Shown piece by piece: positions 42,257 through 49,356 of a DNA stretch of 64,000 bases (its first letter is position 1; each line of letters opens with the position of its first letter). The position numbers were made by a program, and so were the translations under genes. Below the pieces are notes generated by a model. The model did no database searches. It had not been told where the DNA came from and saw only the letters and a list, made by a program, of their open reading frames with translations. This DNA comes from Saprospiraceae bacterium (GTDB lineage: Bacteria; Bacteroidota; Bacteroidia; Chitinophagales; Saprospiraceae): NCBI GenBank assembly GCA_028285085.1, contig JANQQI010000136.1, forward strand, positions 1-64,000, in the 5' to 3' direction.

Positions 42257-42465
42257 AGAGCTTATTTGGAAATTATTAATTGACCTACAAACGTCATTGT
42301 TTCGTATCCGCTAGCGGTTCTCTCCGTCAAATGTCCACCGGACATTTGGTTTCAAAGAAACTTCACTGCGTTCACGTAGTATCCGACTATGCTCCTCAAA
42401 AGGAGGCTCGTTTAAACAAAACAATGTCTGTTTTCGATCTAAAGAACAAATCCCAAACAAGCTCT
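42257..42465. repeat. MITE-like element with terminal inverted repeats (family 2, long form)
   Basis: A 209-base element bounded by AGAGCTTATTTGGAAATT and, inverted, AGAGCTTGTTTGGGATTT (15 of 18 identical). Inside are a second nested pair (ATTGTTT near 42296, AAACAAT near 42417) and the two-palindrome module CCGCTAGCGG plus AAATGTCC-ACC-GGACATTT that is the long tail of repeat family 1. The short form at 32231 lacks this centre. No target-site duplication is visible. The rest of the 42207-42583 gap holds nothing recognisable. Confidence 0.65.
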
Positions 42466-42583
42466 TAAAGAAAACAAAGATGGACCAGAATGGCTATACC
42501 GTTCATTGAATAAAATCAGCCATTCGTTGAAAACTTTGCAGGGGAATAATTCATTTAAAAGCTTAGAAGCTAAAGCATGACGG

Positions 42584-42931
42584 TTACCCGATAATGGTCA
42601 ATATCAAATGACTCAAAGCAGGCACCAAAATATTGCAAGCCACAGTAAGAAAATAGACCGAAATAATGGTTTTCATACTAGCCCGGCCGATAACGCAGAT
42701 GACATTGGCAAAGAAAAGTAGCATGCTAACAAAAACAAATGGAAAAAACCAAGGCGTAAAATACATAGCCATTAAGCTGGCTGGCATTATGGAACCGATC
42801 AAGGTAATAAAGGCAATAGAATACCAGAGAAACTCTTTACCTTTTTGACGTTCACAAAAGTCATTATATTGATCAAAGATTGATCTTTTAGGCGATGTGC
42901 CACCCGTTGTCTTTATTCGAGAAACAGTCAT
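42584..42931 (-). CDS. Hypothetical four-helix membrane protein
   Basis: A 115-residue protein starting MTVSRIKTTGGTSPKRSIFDQYNDFCERQ, a polar N-terminus followed by about four hydrophobic segments (residues 36-53, 58-82 as two, and 88-113). No family is recognised. It is divergent from a Crp/Fnr gene and shares an 84-base gap that contains the palindrome TATGA-N6-TCATA, so it is the probable target of that regulator. Confidence 0.6.
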   Translation of the reverse strand: MTVSRIKTTGGTSPKRSIFDQYNDFCERQKGKEFLWYSIAFITLIGSIMPASLMAMYFTPWFFPFVFVSMLLFFANVICVIGRASMKTIISVYFLTVACNILVPALSHLILTIIG

Positions 42932-42987
42932 AATATTATTGATGATTTTTGTTTCTACAAATCTAGAAGGGGCAACCATCAACTACT

Positions 42988-43003
42988 TATGACCTAAATC
43001 ATA
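42988..43003. promoter_or_regulatory. Crp/Fnr operator TATGA-N6-TCATA
   Basis: TATGACCTAAATCATA is a perfect palindrome extended by one matching pair on each side. It is 12 bases upstream of the Crp/Fnr start codon and 56 bases upstream of the divergent membrane protein gene. Its position almost on the start codon suggests autorepression. Confidence 0.65.
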
Positions 43004-43015
43004 AAAGCAGGAAAA

Positions 43016-43603
43016 ATGGTAGATGAAAATATATTGAAGCAGTATGGAGCAGTCCGAAAACAGCTGACTAAAGGAGAGACCTTATTTCAAGAAGGCGATG
43101 CCCCCATTTTCTATTATCAGATTTTAGAGGGCGAGATCAAGTTGAACAACTACAATACCAGTGGTAAAGAAATGATCCAAGGCATCTACTCTAAGGGAGA
43201 AGGATTTGGGGCGCCGGCCTTATTAGGTAATTTTAGTGTATGCTCCAATGCAGAAGCGACAAAGTCAACCCAATTGATTTGCCTGGAAAAAAGCCTTTTC
43301 ATCCGCATGTTAAAAGATCATCCCGCTCTGAGTATGCAATTCCTACAATATCTTTCAAAACGTCTGCAGTATAAAACCATGATCGCCAAAGAGATCAATT
43401 GCCACGAAGCGGAGCAAAGGATACTGAATTTGTTCAAGTACTTGAAAAAAGAGGCGGGGCAGGAAACAGAATTTCAAATTAGCCTCACCCGGCAAACCAT
43501 CGCTAACATCATTGGCTTGCGTGTCGAAACCGTTATTCGTGCCATTAAAAACCTGAAGGAAAAAGAATTTATCACGGTCAAAAATCGCAAGCTTTATATT
43601 TAG
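43016..43603 (+). CDS. Crp/Fnr family transcriptional regulator
   Basis: A 195-residue protein with a beta-roll sensor domain (KGETLFQEGDAPIFYYQILEGEIKLNNYNTSGKEMIQ, residues 19-55) and a winged helix (ISLTRQTIANIIGLRVETVIRAIKNLKEKEFI). The recognition helix reads VETVIR, with Glu and Arg in the usual places but Ile where FNR has Ser. A pair of Cys (residues 78 and 92) is present but no Fnr-like cluster. It is divergent from the membrane protein gene at 42584, with a palindromic operator between them. Confidence 0.9.
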   Translation: MVDENILKQYGAVRKQLTKGETLFQEGDAPIFYYQILEGEIKLNNYNTSGKEMIQGIYSKGEGFGAPALLGNFSVCSNAEATKSTQLICLEKSLFIRMLKDHPALSMQFLQYLSKRLQYKTMIAKEINCHEAEQRILNLFKYLKKEAGQETEFQISLTRQTIANIIGLRVETVIRAIKNLKEKEFITVKNRKLYI

Positions 43604-43623
43604 TGCACCAAGACTGGAGCACT
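43602..43623 (+). terminator. Weak stem-loop after the Crp/Fnr gene
   Basis: AGTGC-a-CC and GG-a-GCACT form an imperfect stem directly after the stop codon, between convergent genes. No T-tract is present, so termination is uncertain. Confidence 0.3.
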
Positions 43624-43628
43624 CATGG

Positions 43629-44297
43629 TTATTCGGCGCTCCACTCCCCTTGCCGCTCGCCGCTATCCACATCAATTTTAGTATTCGTAACCGCTGGGTT
43701 TTCAATAATGGCCAGAATCATTTTGGCGACATCTGCGGGTTGACCGTAATGCTCCAGGAGTTGATGATTCGGCGAAAGCCCAATCCCGCCGGGCGAAATA
43801 ACGTTGATCCTAATCGGTGCCAACTCGATGGCGGCATGCTTGGTCAAAGCTTCAATACTGCCGTGTAATGTCCCCCAGACCCCGTAGCCTTTAACTGGTG
43901 TTTTGCTGCTGCTCCCCGAGATTAGCGTGATCGAACCTTTGGGCAGAAGATGTTGCTTGGCATAATAGAGCACGCGATAGTTCATCCAAAATCTTTCAAA
44001 AACGTTCTTGGCCGCCTCCACATCGGTTGCCACCAGGCTGGAGGCGGAAGCCGGAGCGGAAACGGTGATGACAATATGCTTGATGGATGCTACTTCGGAG
44101 AAGAGTTTTTCCAATTGTTGGTCGTGCATCAAATCGACCTGATAAATTTCTGCTTTCCCCCGAACGGATGACTGTGCAGCTTGCAGCTTTTCGAGCGTCC
44201 TCCCAGCAATTACCACTTCATAACCTTTGTCTACAGCCAGCTGAGTCGTCGCCAATCCCATATTACTTGAGCCTCCAAGTACTAATATTTTTTCCAT
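43629..44297 (-). CDS. Atypical short-chain dehydrogenase/reductase (SDR), no YxxxK
   Basis: A 222-residue Rossmann-fold protein with an NAD(P) motif GGSSNMGLATTQLA (residues 8-21) and an ISPGGIG segment late in the chain. The place of the catalytic Tyr-x-x-x-Lys, identified by the following IEALTKHAAIEL, reads W-G-T-L-H, so Tyr and Lys are both replaced. A Ser-rich SGSSSKT stretch keeps the catalytic Ser region. It starts one base after the stop of a second SDR with the same loss. It may be a non-catalytic or differently working member. Confidence 0.82.
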   Translation of the reverse strand: MEKILVLGGSSNMGLATTQLAVDKGYEVVIAGRTLEKLQAAQSSVRGKAEIYQVDLMHDQQLEKLFSEVASIKHIVITVSAPASASSLVATDVEAAKNVFERFWMNYRVLYYAKQHLLPKGSITLISGSSSKTPVKGYGVWGTLHGSIEALTKHAAIELAPIRINVISPGGIGLSPNHQLLEHYGQPADVAKMILAIIENPAVTNTKIDVDSGERQGEWSAE

Positions 44298-44298
44298 T

Positions 44299-45018
44299 TT
44301 AAATTAGGGTTAGTCCACCGTCCACGGTAATGGTCGCGCCGGTCATGTAAGGATTCGTTAAGACGTTAAAATAGGTATAGGCCAATTCCTCGGGCGTTCC
44401 CAGATGCTCCACCGGTAATGTGTCTTCGGCCCACTTAGAAAAATTATTCTGTTCTTCTTTGGTCCAGACGCCGGTTTTCACCACTCCTGGGGCGATAATA
44501 TTGACTCGCGCCGGGGCAATTTCTCTGGCGAATGATTTGGCAAAAACGTTTACCGCTGCACTCGCTGCATTCATAATAGACGCCCCATTTTTTGAAGGTC
44601 GATTAATCGCCATACTTGACGTGACAACGATGCTCCCATTTTTATTAATAAAATTAGCTGCAGCTCTACAGCAGTTGAATGTCCCCCAAAACTTTTCCAT
44701 CCCCCGTTGCGCGATTTCAGTTTTCATCTCTTTTATAGGAGACATCAATTTCGTTTCGTCACTCACAGCGGAAAATGACATAAAATCAAAAGCACCGATT
44801 TCTTTGAAGGTAGCGTTGACAGAAGCTTCATCCAACATGTCCATAGGAAAAACATGTGTGCGGCCTCCTAATTCCTCCTGCACCCGACGTAGCTTGGACG
44901 CCGTTCTGCTCACTAAATAAACAATAGCCTCTTCCTGAATAAATCGCTTGGCGAGGGCTTTACCAATCCCGGAGGAAGCACCAACGATAATCACTTTCTT
45001 ATCCTTTAGTTCGACCAT
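44299..45018 (-). CDS. Atypical SDR, second member, no YxxxK
   Basis: A 239-residue SDR with a classical cofactor motif VGASSGIGKALAKRF (residues 12-26), the C-terminal YMTGATITVDGGLTLI and a SSMAINRPS Ser segment. The expected YxxxK position reads M-N-A-A-S in IMNAASAAVNVFAKSFA, so the proton-donating Tyr and Lys are missing. It precedes the other atypical SDR by one base, and the two may form a heteromer. It lies downstream of a SRPBCC-YdeI gene pair next to a Crp/Fnr regulator. Confidence 0.82.
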   Translation of the reverse strand: MVELKDKKVIIVGASSGIGKALAKRFIQEEAIVYLVSRTASKLRRVQEELGGRTHVFPMDMLDEASVNATFKEIGAFDFMSFSAVSDETKLMSPIKEMKTEIAQRGMEKFWGTFNCCRAAANFINKNGSIVVTSSMAINRPSKNGASIMNAASAAVNVFAKSFAREIAPARVNIIAPGVVKTGVWTKEEQNNFSKWAEDTLPVEHLGTPEELAYTYFNVLTNPYMTGATITVDGGLTLI

Positions 45019-45053
45019 ATTAATCGTTTTATTTCCAATTAATCGATACGTTC

Positions 45054-45518
45054 TTATTTCTTGGTATGTAACTCAATCATCGCGATCGCTTTATGGACTT
45101 GTTTATCTACGTTTTTGATCTTGAGGATAGAATGAATGACGTGTCTTTTCTTACCCATGGATAGCTTCTCGAAAGCAGCATTGAGTATCTCATCTTGCTC
45201 CAGAAGTACGGTTAACACCTCTGGCATGTCAACACCAAGGGGATTGGGGTCCTCGACCACTTTAAAATGAATTGCATCACCGCGTTTTTTCCCTACTTGC
45301 TTTAAGCGCTGGCCACCTAAAATAATGAAAAAATTACCATCTCCCAGATGATTCAGGCCGCATTGAAATGTTAGCCCGTGGTCCAAAGTACAGAGGAAGC
45401 GTGTCAAGCGCTTATTTTCAAATTGATTAACAATCGAAGCATCTAGGGTTACATAAAAATATCCGCCCCGATGCTTGCCTAATTGTTGGATAACCTGAGT
45501 GTCTTCAAATTGTATCAT
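45054..45518 (-). CDS. YdeI/OmpD-associated family protein with DUF1905-like domain
   Basis: A 154-residue protein. The N-terminal 90 residues form a DUF1905-like beta-barrel (HRGGYFYVTLDASIVNQF ... FFIILGGQRLKQVGKKRGDAIHFKVVED) and the C-terminal part has the YdeI pattern: MPEVLTVLLEQDEILNAAFEKLSMGKKRHVIHSILKIKNVDKQVHKAI. It overlaps the SRPBCC gene by 4 bases (ATGA). The family is associated with peptide resistance in enterobacteria. It is the second YdeI-type gene of the window, with a different N-terminal partner domain. Confidence 0.8.
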   Translation of the reverse strand: MIQFEDTQVIQQLGKHRGGYFYVTLDASIVNQFENKRLTRFLCTLDHGLTFQCGLNHLGDGNFFIILGGQRLKQVGKKRGDAIHFKVVEDPNPLGVDMPEVLTVLLEQDEILNAAFEKLSMGKKRHVIHSILKIKNVDKQVHKAIAMIELHTKK

Positions 45519-46048
45519 CGCGCTTCAACGTATTTTTTTAATCCTGCCAAATCTTTTAAGTGCATTTGATGGACCCAATCAATAATTCCACCAAAGTAGG
45601 CGATTAAAAATGCGGGCTTTTTAAGTTTTTCGTCAAACCACAAACTGATTTCGGTTTCTGAGCCAGACTGCGATTTTAAAATAAAATCCATTCTCACCTC
45701 ATCCTCGAAAGGAGCCACGTAGCTTTTTAAATAAAAACTCACCTTTTCATTCTCTACTAATTCAGTCACTTCTTGATAACCGAATTTTTTACCTTTTTTA
45801 TTCTTGTAAATCGTCTGAGCGCCAAGGACACCATCCGTGTTTTTAACTTCACACAGGGAATTGGTTTCTTCCGGCCAAGCACTCCATTCCATTAACTGCT
45901 CCTGATAGCGAATGGCATCGTAGACCTTAGCGATCGGTGCTTTTACAGTAATGGTTTCTATGTATTGAATTTTCCTGGGAAGCTTCCAAATTAATAACAC
46001 CAAGGCCGTCACCAGCCCAAATACAAGACCTAATATTGCAGATAACAT
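45515..46048 (-). CDS. SRPBCC (START-like) domain protein with membrane anchor
   Basis: A 177-residue protein with one N-terminal membrane helix (LSAILGLVFGLVTALVLLIW, residues 2-21) followed by a SRPBCC/polyketide-cyclase-like lipid-binding domain (ETITVKAPIAKVYDAIRYQEQLMEWSAWP ... YFGGIIDWVHQMHLKDLAGLKKYVE). It overlaps the YdeI-type gene by 4 bases. Upstream, between it and the Crp/Fnr gene, lies the palindrome 46105-46126, so it probably starts that regulator's target operon. Confidence 0.82.
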   Translation of the reverse strand: MLSAILGLVFGLVTALVLLIWKLPRKIQYIETITVKAPIAKVYDAIRYQEQLMEWSAWPEETNSLCEVKNTDGVLGAQTIYKNKKGKKFGYQEVTELVENEKVSFYLKSYVAPFEDEVRMDFILKSQSGSETEISLWFDEKLKKPAFLIAYFGGIIDWVHQMHLKDLAGLKKYVEAR

Positions 46049-46104
46049 ATTCTAAGATTGTTTGGTTGAATATGTCGGCAAAATTAGGTCGGCTAAGCAT
46101 ACTA

Positions 46105-46126
46105 TTTTTTGCCTTAGGGCAAAAAA
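46105..46126. promoter_or_regulatory. Crp/Fnr-type palindrome TTTGC-N6-GCAAA
   Basis: The core TTTGCCTTAGGGCAAA (46108-46123) is extended by three more T-A pairs on each side. It starts directly after the Crp/Fnr stop codon and is about 57 bases upstream of the SRPBCC gene. The regulator has Ser in place of the recognition-helix Glu, and the half-site is TTGC rather than TTGA. It could also act as a terminator hairpin for the regulator. Confidence 0.6.
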
Positions 46127-46690
46127 TCAATCTTTTTTAGCACGAATCCGGCTTAATGTACTTTGGGTAACACCAATAAAAGTGGAGATATATTTCAGTG
46201 GATATTTGGTAATCCAATTCTTTTCCTCAACGACCCTCTGGTATCGCTCTCCGGCTTCCTCGCTTTGAAAAGACATGACATTTTTGCTTAAGCCTACGAA
46301 GGCCATTTCGACCGTTTTTCGAAGTAAAGTATTGTAGGCATTGGAGCGTGCCGCGAGGGCGTCGCTCTTTACCTTGTCGATCACATAGACCTCAGATGAC
46401 TCTATGGCTTGAATATTAATGCGGCTCGAAGAGGCATCCAGGTAGCTCTCCAGATTGGTAAATATTTCACCGGCGGTGCCAATCCATACCGTATAATCCG
46501 TTTCATCTTTTGTATAGAACAAGCGCACCGATCCTTTTTCAATAAAAAAGTATTGCGTGCAGATTTGTCCCGATCTCAATAGAAAATTTCCTTTTTTCAA
46601 CTTCACGGGCTTCAAAGCATTAAAAATATCTAAGGCTTCTTCCCTACTCCCCAACGATAAAGTCTTGATGGATGCGATGACAGATGACAT
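46127..46690 (-). CDS. Crp/Fnr family transcriptional regulator (TTGC-type)
   Basis: A 187-residue protein with a beta-roll sensor (LKKGNFLLRSGQICTQYFFIEKGSVRLFYTKDETDYTVWIG, residues 30-70) and a C-terminal helix-turn-helix (ISTFIGVTQSTLSRIRAKK). The recognition helix reads TQSTLSR: the Glu that reads the G-C pair in CRP and FNR is a Ser. This agrees with the unusual half-site of the adjacent palindrome. Probable targets are the downstream SRPBCC, YdeI and SDR genes. Confidence 0.9.
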   Translation of the reverse strand: MSSVIASIKTLSLGSREEALDIFNALKPVKLKKGNFLLRSGQICTQYFFIEKGSVRLFYTKDETDYTVWIGTAGEIFTNLESYLDASSSRINIQAIESSEVYVIDKVKSDALAARSNAYNTLLRKTVEMAFVGLSKNVMSFQSEEAGERYQRVVEEKNWITKYPLKYISTFIGVTQSTLSRIRAKKD

Positions 46691-46753
46691 CTATTTTGGT
46701 TTTATTGTCCCGTATTAAATTTCCAACCTATTATGAATCTCTAGCTGCTTACA

Positions 46754-46978
46754 CTAAGCGAAAAAAAGCAGATCTATTGCGTAGATAAGCCTAATACAAA
46801 TGGCATAGCCAAAAACAAGTGAAATCCCCTTTCGCCACCACGGTAAATATACATTGATTCGTTCAACCAAGTAGAATAGAAAAACAGTCCCTATCGAAAT
46901 TTGTATCATCCGATTGATGAATGGCCTGTTGTCGATTTCTTCTTTTTCGGCCGCATCGAGTATGTCGTCATTCATCAT
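46754..46978 (-). CDS. Small membrane protein, hypothetical
   Basis: A 74-residue protein with an acidic N-terminus (MMNDDILDAAEKEEIDNRP) and two hydrophobic segments (about residues 26-43 and 52-74). No family is recognised. It lies upstream of the Crp/Fnr gene on the same strand with a 63-base gap and may share its promoter. Its acidic start followed by two helices looks like a real small membrane protein. Confidence 0.5.
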   Translation of the reverse strand: MMNDDILDAAEKEEIDNRPFINRMIQISIGTVFLFYLVERINVYLPWWRKGISLVFGYAICIRLIYAIDLLFFA

Positions 46979-47071
46979 CGATTCGTATTTTTTATTACAG
47001 TTAAACGGTAGGGCGCATTAGCGATATTTTCTGTCAACACAAGTTAATTACCCCCTAATTAAACAATGCGC

Positions 47072-47102
47072 TTTCACTCAATTTTTTTTTCATGTATCTT
47101 GC
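47072..47102 (+). promoter_or_regulatory. Candidate promoter of the 94-residue protein gene
   Basis: TTTC (47072-47075), an exact 19-base spacer and TATCTTGC (47095-47102) resemble TTTG-N19-TAnnTTTG with three mismatches. An A/T-rich leader of about 50 bases leads to the ATG at 47161. Confidence 0.4.
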
Positions 47103-47160
47103 CGAAGTTGTTATAAAAAACCAAATTTTAACTTTTTTTAACCCTTAAAAACTTGTATTT

Positions 47161-47445
47161 ATGAATGCTCCCGTAAACATCGTTTATCCGATCAACAACG
47201 GAACGTATCCTATCACTGATCCCAGCAACCCTAGCCTTAACAGCGCTTACATTACTTTCAGCTTTAGTGTCACCAGAGGTGGCGGTGGAAATGTCGTGAA
47301 ATGGGGCGTCGATAATGACACTTTGGGCGAAGCTAAATATTATGACATGTTTAGCGCGCAATTTGTCTGGAAAGTCGCCGGAGGACAGCACAAATTTTGG
47401 GTGCAAGGTGATTCAGGCTCTGATAGCGTGATTTTCAACGTTTAG
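47161..47445 (+). CDS. Small all-beta protein, monocistronic, unknown function
   Basis: A 94-residue protein with no signal peptide. It looks like a single Ig-like or carbohydrate-binding beta-sandwich: NIVYPINNGTYPITDPS, AYITFSFSVTRGGGGNVVKWGVDN, AQFVWKVAGGQHKFWVQGDSGSDSVIFNV. I do not recognise the family. It has its own promoter-like sequence and A/T-rich leader and is followed by a perfect 13-bp stem-loop, so it appears to be an independently transcribed gene. Codon use is clean and the frame has no strong competing frame. Confidence 0.65.
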   Translation: MNAPVNIVYPINNGTYPITDPSNPSLNSAYITFSFSVTRGGGGNVVKWGVDNDTLGEAKYYDMFSAQFVWKVAGGQHKFWVQGDSGSDSVIFNV

Positions 47446-47465
47446 TATTTAATTTAAAACGCTTA

Positions 47466-47499
47466 GTCTCTCGATCAAAATTGCTATTGATCGAGAGAC
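47466..47499. terminator. Stem-loop terminator between convergent genes
   Basis: GTCTCTCGATCAA (47466-47478) and TTGATCGAGAGAC (47487-47499) form a perfect 13-bp stem with an 8-base loop between convergent stop codons at 47445 and 47522. No long T-tract follows on either strand, but the stem is the strongest in the window. Confidence 0.7.
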
Positions 47500-47521
47500 G
47501 CTTCATAGTTCCTTATCTTTT

Positions 47522-48523
47522 CTACGATGCCAGTTTCACTCTAAAAATACCCGTGTCCGGTATTTGGAGTTGCTGCTTTTCCGCTAGTTTATCCGTAGCG
47601 CGCGTATAGAGGAAGTGATAAAACCAGATGAAGTACTCTTCGAACGATAATTCATTTTTATAATTAGAAGCATTGTAGTGTTGGACAAAGATTGCTCGGT
47701 TGGCTTCCAGGATTTTTATTAACTCTGGCCGGTAAAGCTCAGACATTTCATGGAGAATTTCCTGATCTGCTATGGACAGAAGAGGAATGTCCATAGACTC
47801 GAGTTCGGCAAATGTCTTCTTGTGATTCTTCCGATTGTTACCATAGGTGATATAGCAAATAGAATCCTTGCATCGGTATTGATTACCGTAGATACCAAAT
47901 ACTTCAATTTTGGTTAGACTGTCCTTTTCCGCAAACTGCAGATAATACCTTTTGCCGTGCCTTAAGGTGCGTTCTTTTTTGAGAAACGCTCTCTCGACAT
48001 TGTTGATTTGCCAATTGTCCAAAAGTACATCGCTCATGATGAAAAATTTGAAGTCTTCGTAAGGTTCTTGCCTCGCCACCTCCATTGAATCGTACATCTG
48101 TTTGATCGTCGGGGCAATTTTAATGATCGATTCGGCGATCATCTCCGCCACAGGTTCACATTGTTTAAATTGCGTTTTGCCTTCGATATCCATCACAATG
48201 CTGATCGCCGGAAATAAAGCACCATCTTTTTCCGCCAAATAACCATTCTCCTTTAGAAGATCAATCTCCGAAGCTAAAGCGGTTTTAGTCCAATTGAGTT
48301 GCTCACTTATTTCTTTCACAGAAAAGCCATTGTGCAGTCCAACCAGGAATTTAAACCGATCATTCTCAAAAAGGGAAATCACCGGAAAATTATCTCCTGC
48401 GGAAATAAAATGCTGTTCAAAGTCCGCCGCAAGAATATCTTCTAGCGATCTAGCATCTTCTGCGGAGGGAGCACACTGCATCAAAAACAGTAAGGAGAGC
48501 AGATAGAATGTGGTCTGTTTCAT
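47522..48523 (-). CDS. Lipoprotein containing an apparent winged helix-turn-helix domain
   Basis: A 333-residue protein. The N-terminus is a lipoprotein signal (FLMQC, Cys17). Residues 50-108 read like a winged helix-turn-helix: NDRFKFLVGLHNGFSVKEISEQLNWTKTALASEIDLLKENGYLAEKDGALFPAISIV, with recognition-type helix and a beta-wing. The rest (to residue 333) is helical with an aromatic C-terminal region (ELSFEEYFIWFYHFLYTRATDKL) and no family I recognise. DNA-binding folds are not expected outside the cytoplasm, so it either has a new role or uses a later start. The Met at 48523 gives the signal; an upstream Met at 48565 adds 14 residues. Confidence 0.65.
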   Translation of the reverse strand: MKQTTFYLLSLLFLMQCAPSAEDARSLEDILAADFEQHFISAGDNFPVISLFENDRFKFLVGLHNGFSVKEISEQLNWTKTALASEIDLLKENGYLAEKDGALFPAISIVMDIEGKTQFKQCEPVAEMIAESIIKIAPTIKQMYDSMEVARQEPYEDFKFFIMSDVLLDNWQINNVERAFLKKERTLRHGKRYYLQFAEKDSLTKIEVFGIYGNQYRCKDSICYITYGNNRKNHKKTFAELESMDIPLLSIADQEILHEMSELYRPELIKILEANRAIFVQHYNASNYKNELSFEEYFIWFYHFLYTRATDKLAEKQQLQIPDTGIFRVKLAS

Positions 48524-48834
48524 TGTTTTTTTTGTTTGTTTATAAAGTGGAATACGATTACGCAATTGTTTTTTCTACTAATTAGGTACAAATAGCGCTT
48601 AAGGCCTGCGCAAAGTGCACCGGCTATTTCTAATACTTGTATTCCAATAATTTGCTAATGCCCGAAGGCGATGGTGAGTATTGTTTTTTCGTCTTTTAGC
48701 AACAAGGTGCTAAGTGTATTCCAAGAACTAAAATACAGTGGGTTGGCTAGAAAGCTAATATCTAATCGATCTATGGCAAGTTCTAATCTACGATTGGCTA
48801 TTAGGCATATTCTATTAACGAGATGTGTTGTTCT
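48524..48834. other. Spacer without identified features
   Basis: No gene, hairpin terminator or repeat is supported here. An open plus-strand frame (48671-48919) runs into the 3' end of the GyrI-like gene in antisense and has no protein-like features. Confidence 0.5.
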
Positions 48835-49317
48835 TTATTTCCCCTTGATCGGAATCCAAATCTCCTCTTCCGAGTCAGGATCATTGTTTTTGTATTTTTC
48901 GCCCAGTACCTCAAAATGAGGCCGATTGTCCAGCTGATAGCCTGACTGCGGCAACCAGGTCCCAAAAATATAATGGAAAATACGGCTATCGGCACTCGAC
49001 CCTTTATAGTCAAAAACGGCATACTGACCACCGGGCAAAGTAAATGGCAACATCCCATCGGGCAGCGGCTCAAAGTCGGATACCTCTACCGCAGCCCATT
49101 TCACAAATTCAAGCGCTGGATTAAAGTTTTGGAAATAACCCGGATCGTAAATTTGCATGGAAATTTTGTCTGAGCCCAGCCGATTTTGGATGGTACCAAG
49201 GCGGGGCATAAATTGCCCCCATAGTGCGCCAGTTCGATTATTCACCAGATTCATTTTTAGCTTTTGACCAATCAACTTTTTCTCGGCCAAGGTTTCAATT
49301 CGTGCTTCTAATGGCAT
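48835..49317 (-). CDS. GyrI-like small-molecule-binding domain protein
   Basis: A 160-residue stand-alone GyrI-like/AraC effector-binding domain. Features are IETLAEKKLIGQKLKMNL at the start, WGQFMPRLGTIQNRLGSDKISMQIYD, VKWAAVEVSDFEPLPDGMLPFTLPGGQYAVFDYKGS and IFGTWLPQSGYQLDNRPHFEVLGEKYKNNDPDSEEEIWIPI, the last being typical of the family. These domains bind small hydrophobic or cationic molecules. No DNA-binding domain is attached. The Met directly upstream (49320) is equally possible as the start. Confidence 0.9.
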   Translation of the reverse strand: MPLEARIETLAEKKLIGQKLKMNLVNNRTGALWGQFMPRLGTIQNRLGSDKISMQIYDPGYFQNFNPALEFVKWAAVEVSDFEPLPDGMLPFTLPGGQYAVFDYKGSSADSRIFHYIFGTWLPQSGYQLDNRPHFEVLGEKYKNNDPDSEEEIWIPIKGK

Positions 49318-49356
49318 CACTGTGGGGATAATTTTTTAAGTTTATTTGAAAATGAT

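Noticed and set aside
44420..44920. 166-residue frame antisense to the second SDR gene
   Set aside because: The SDR on the other strand has clear cofactor motifs and a full-length fold; this is a shadow frame.
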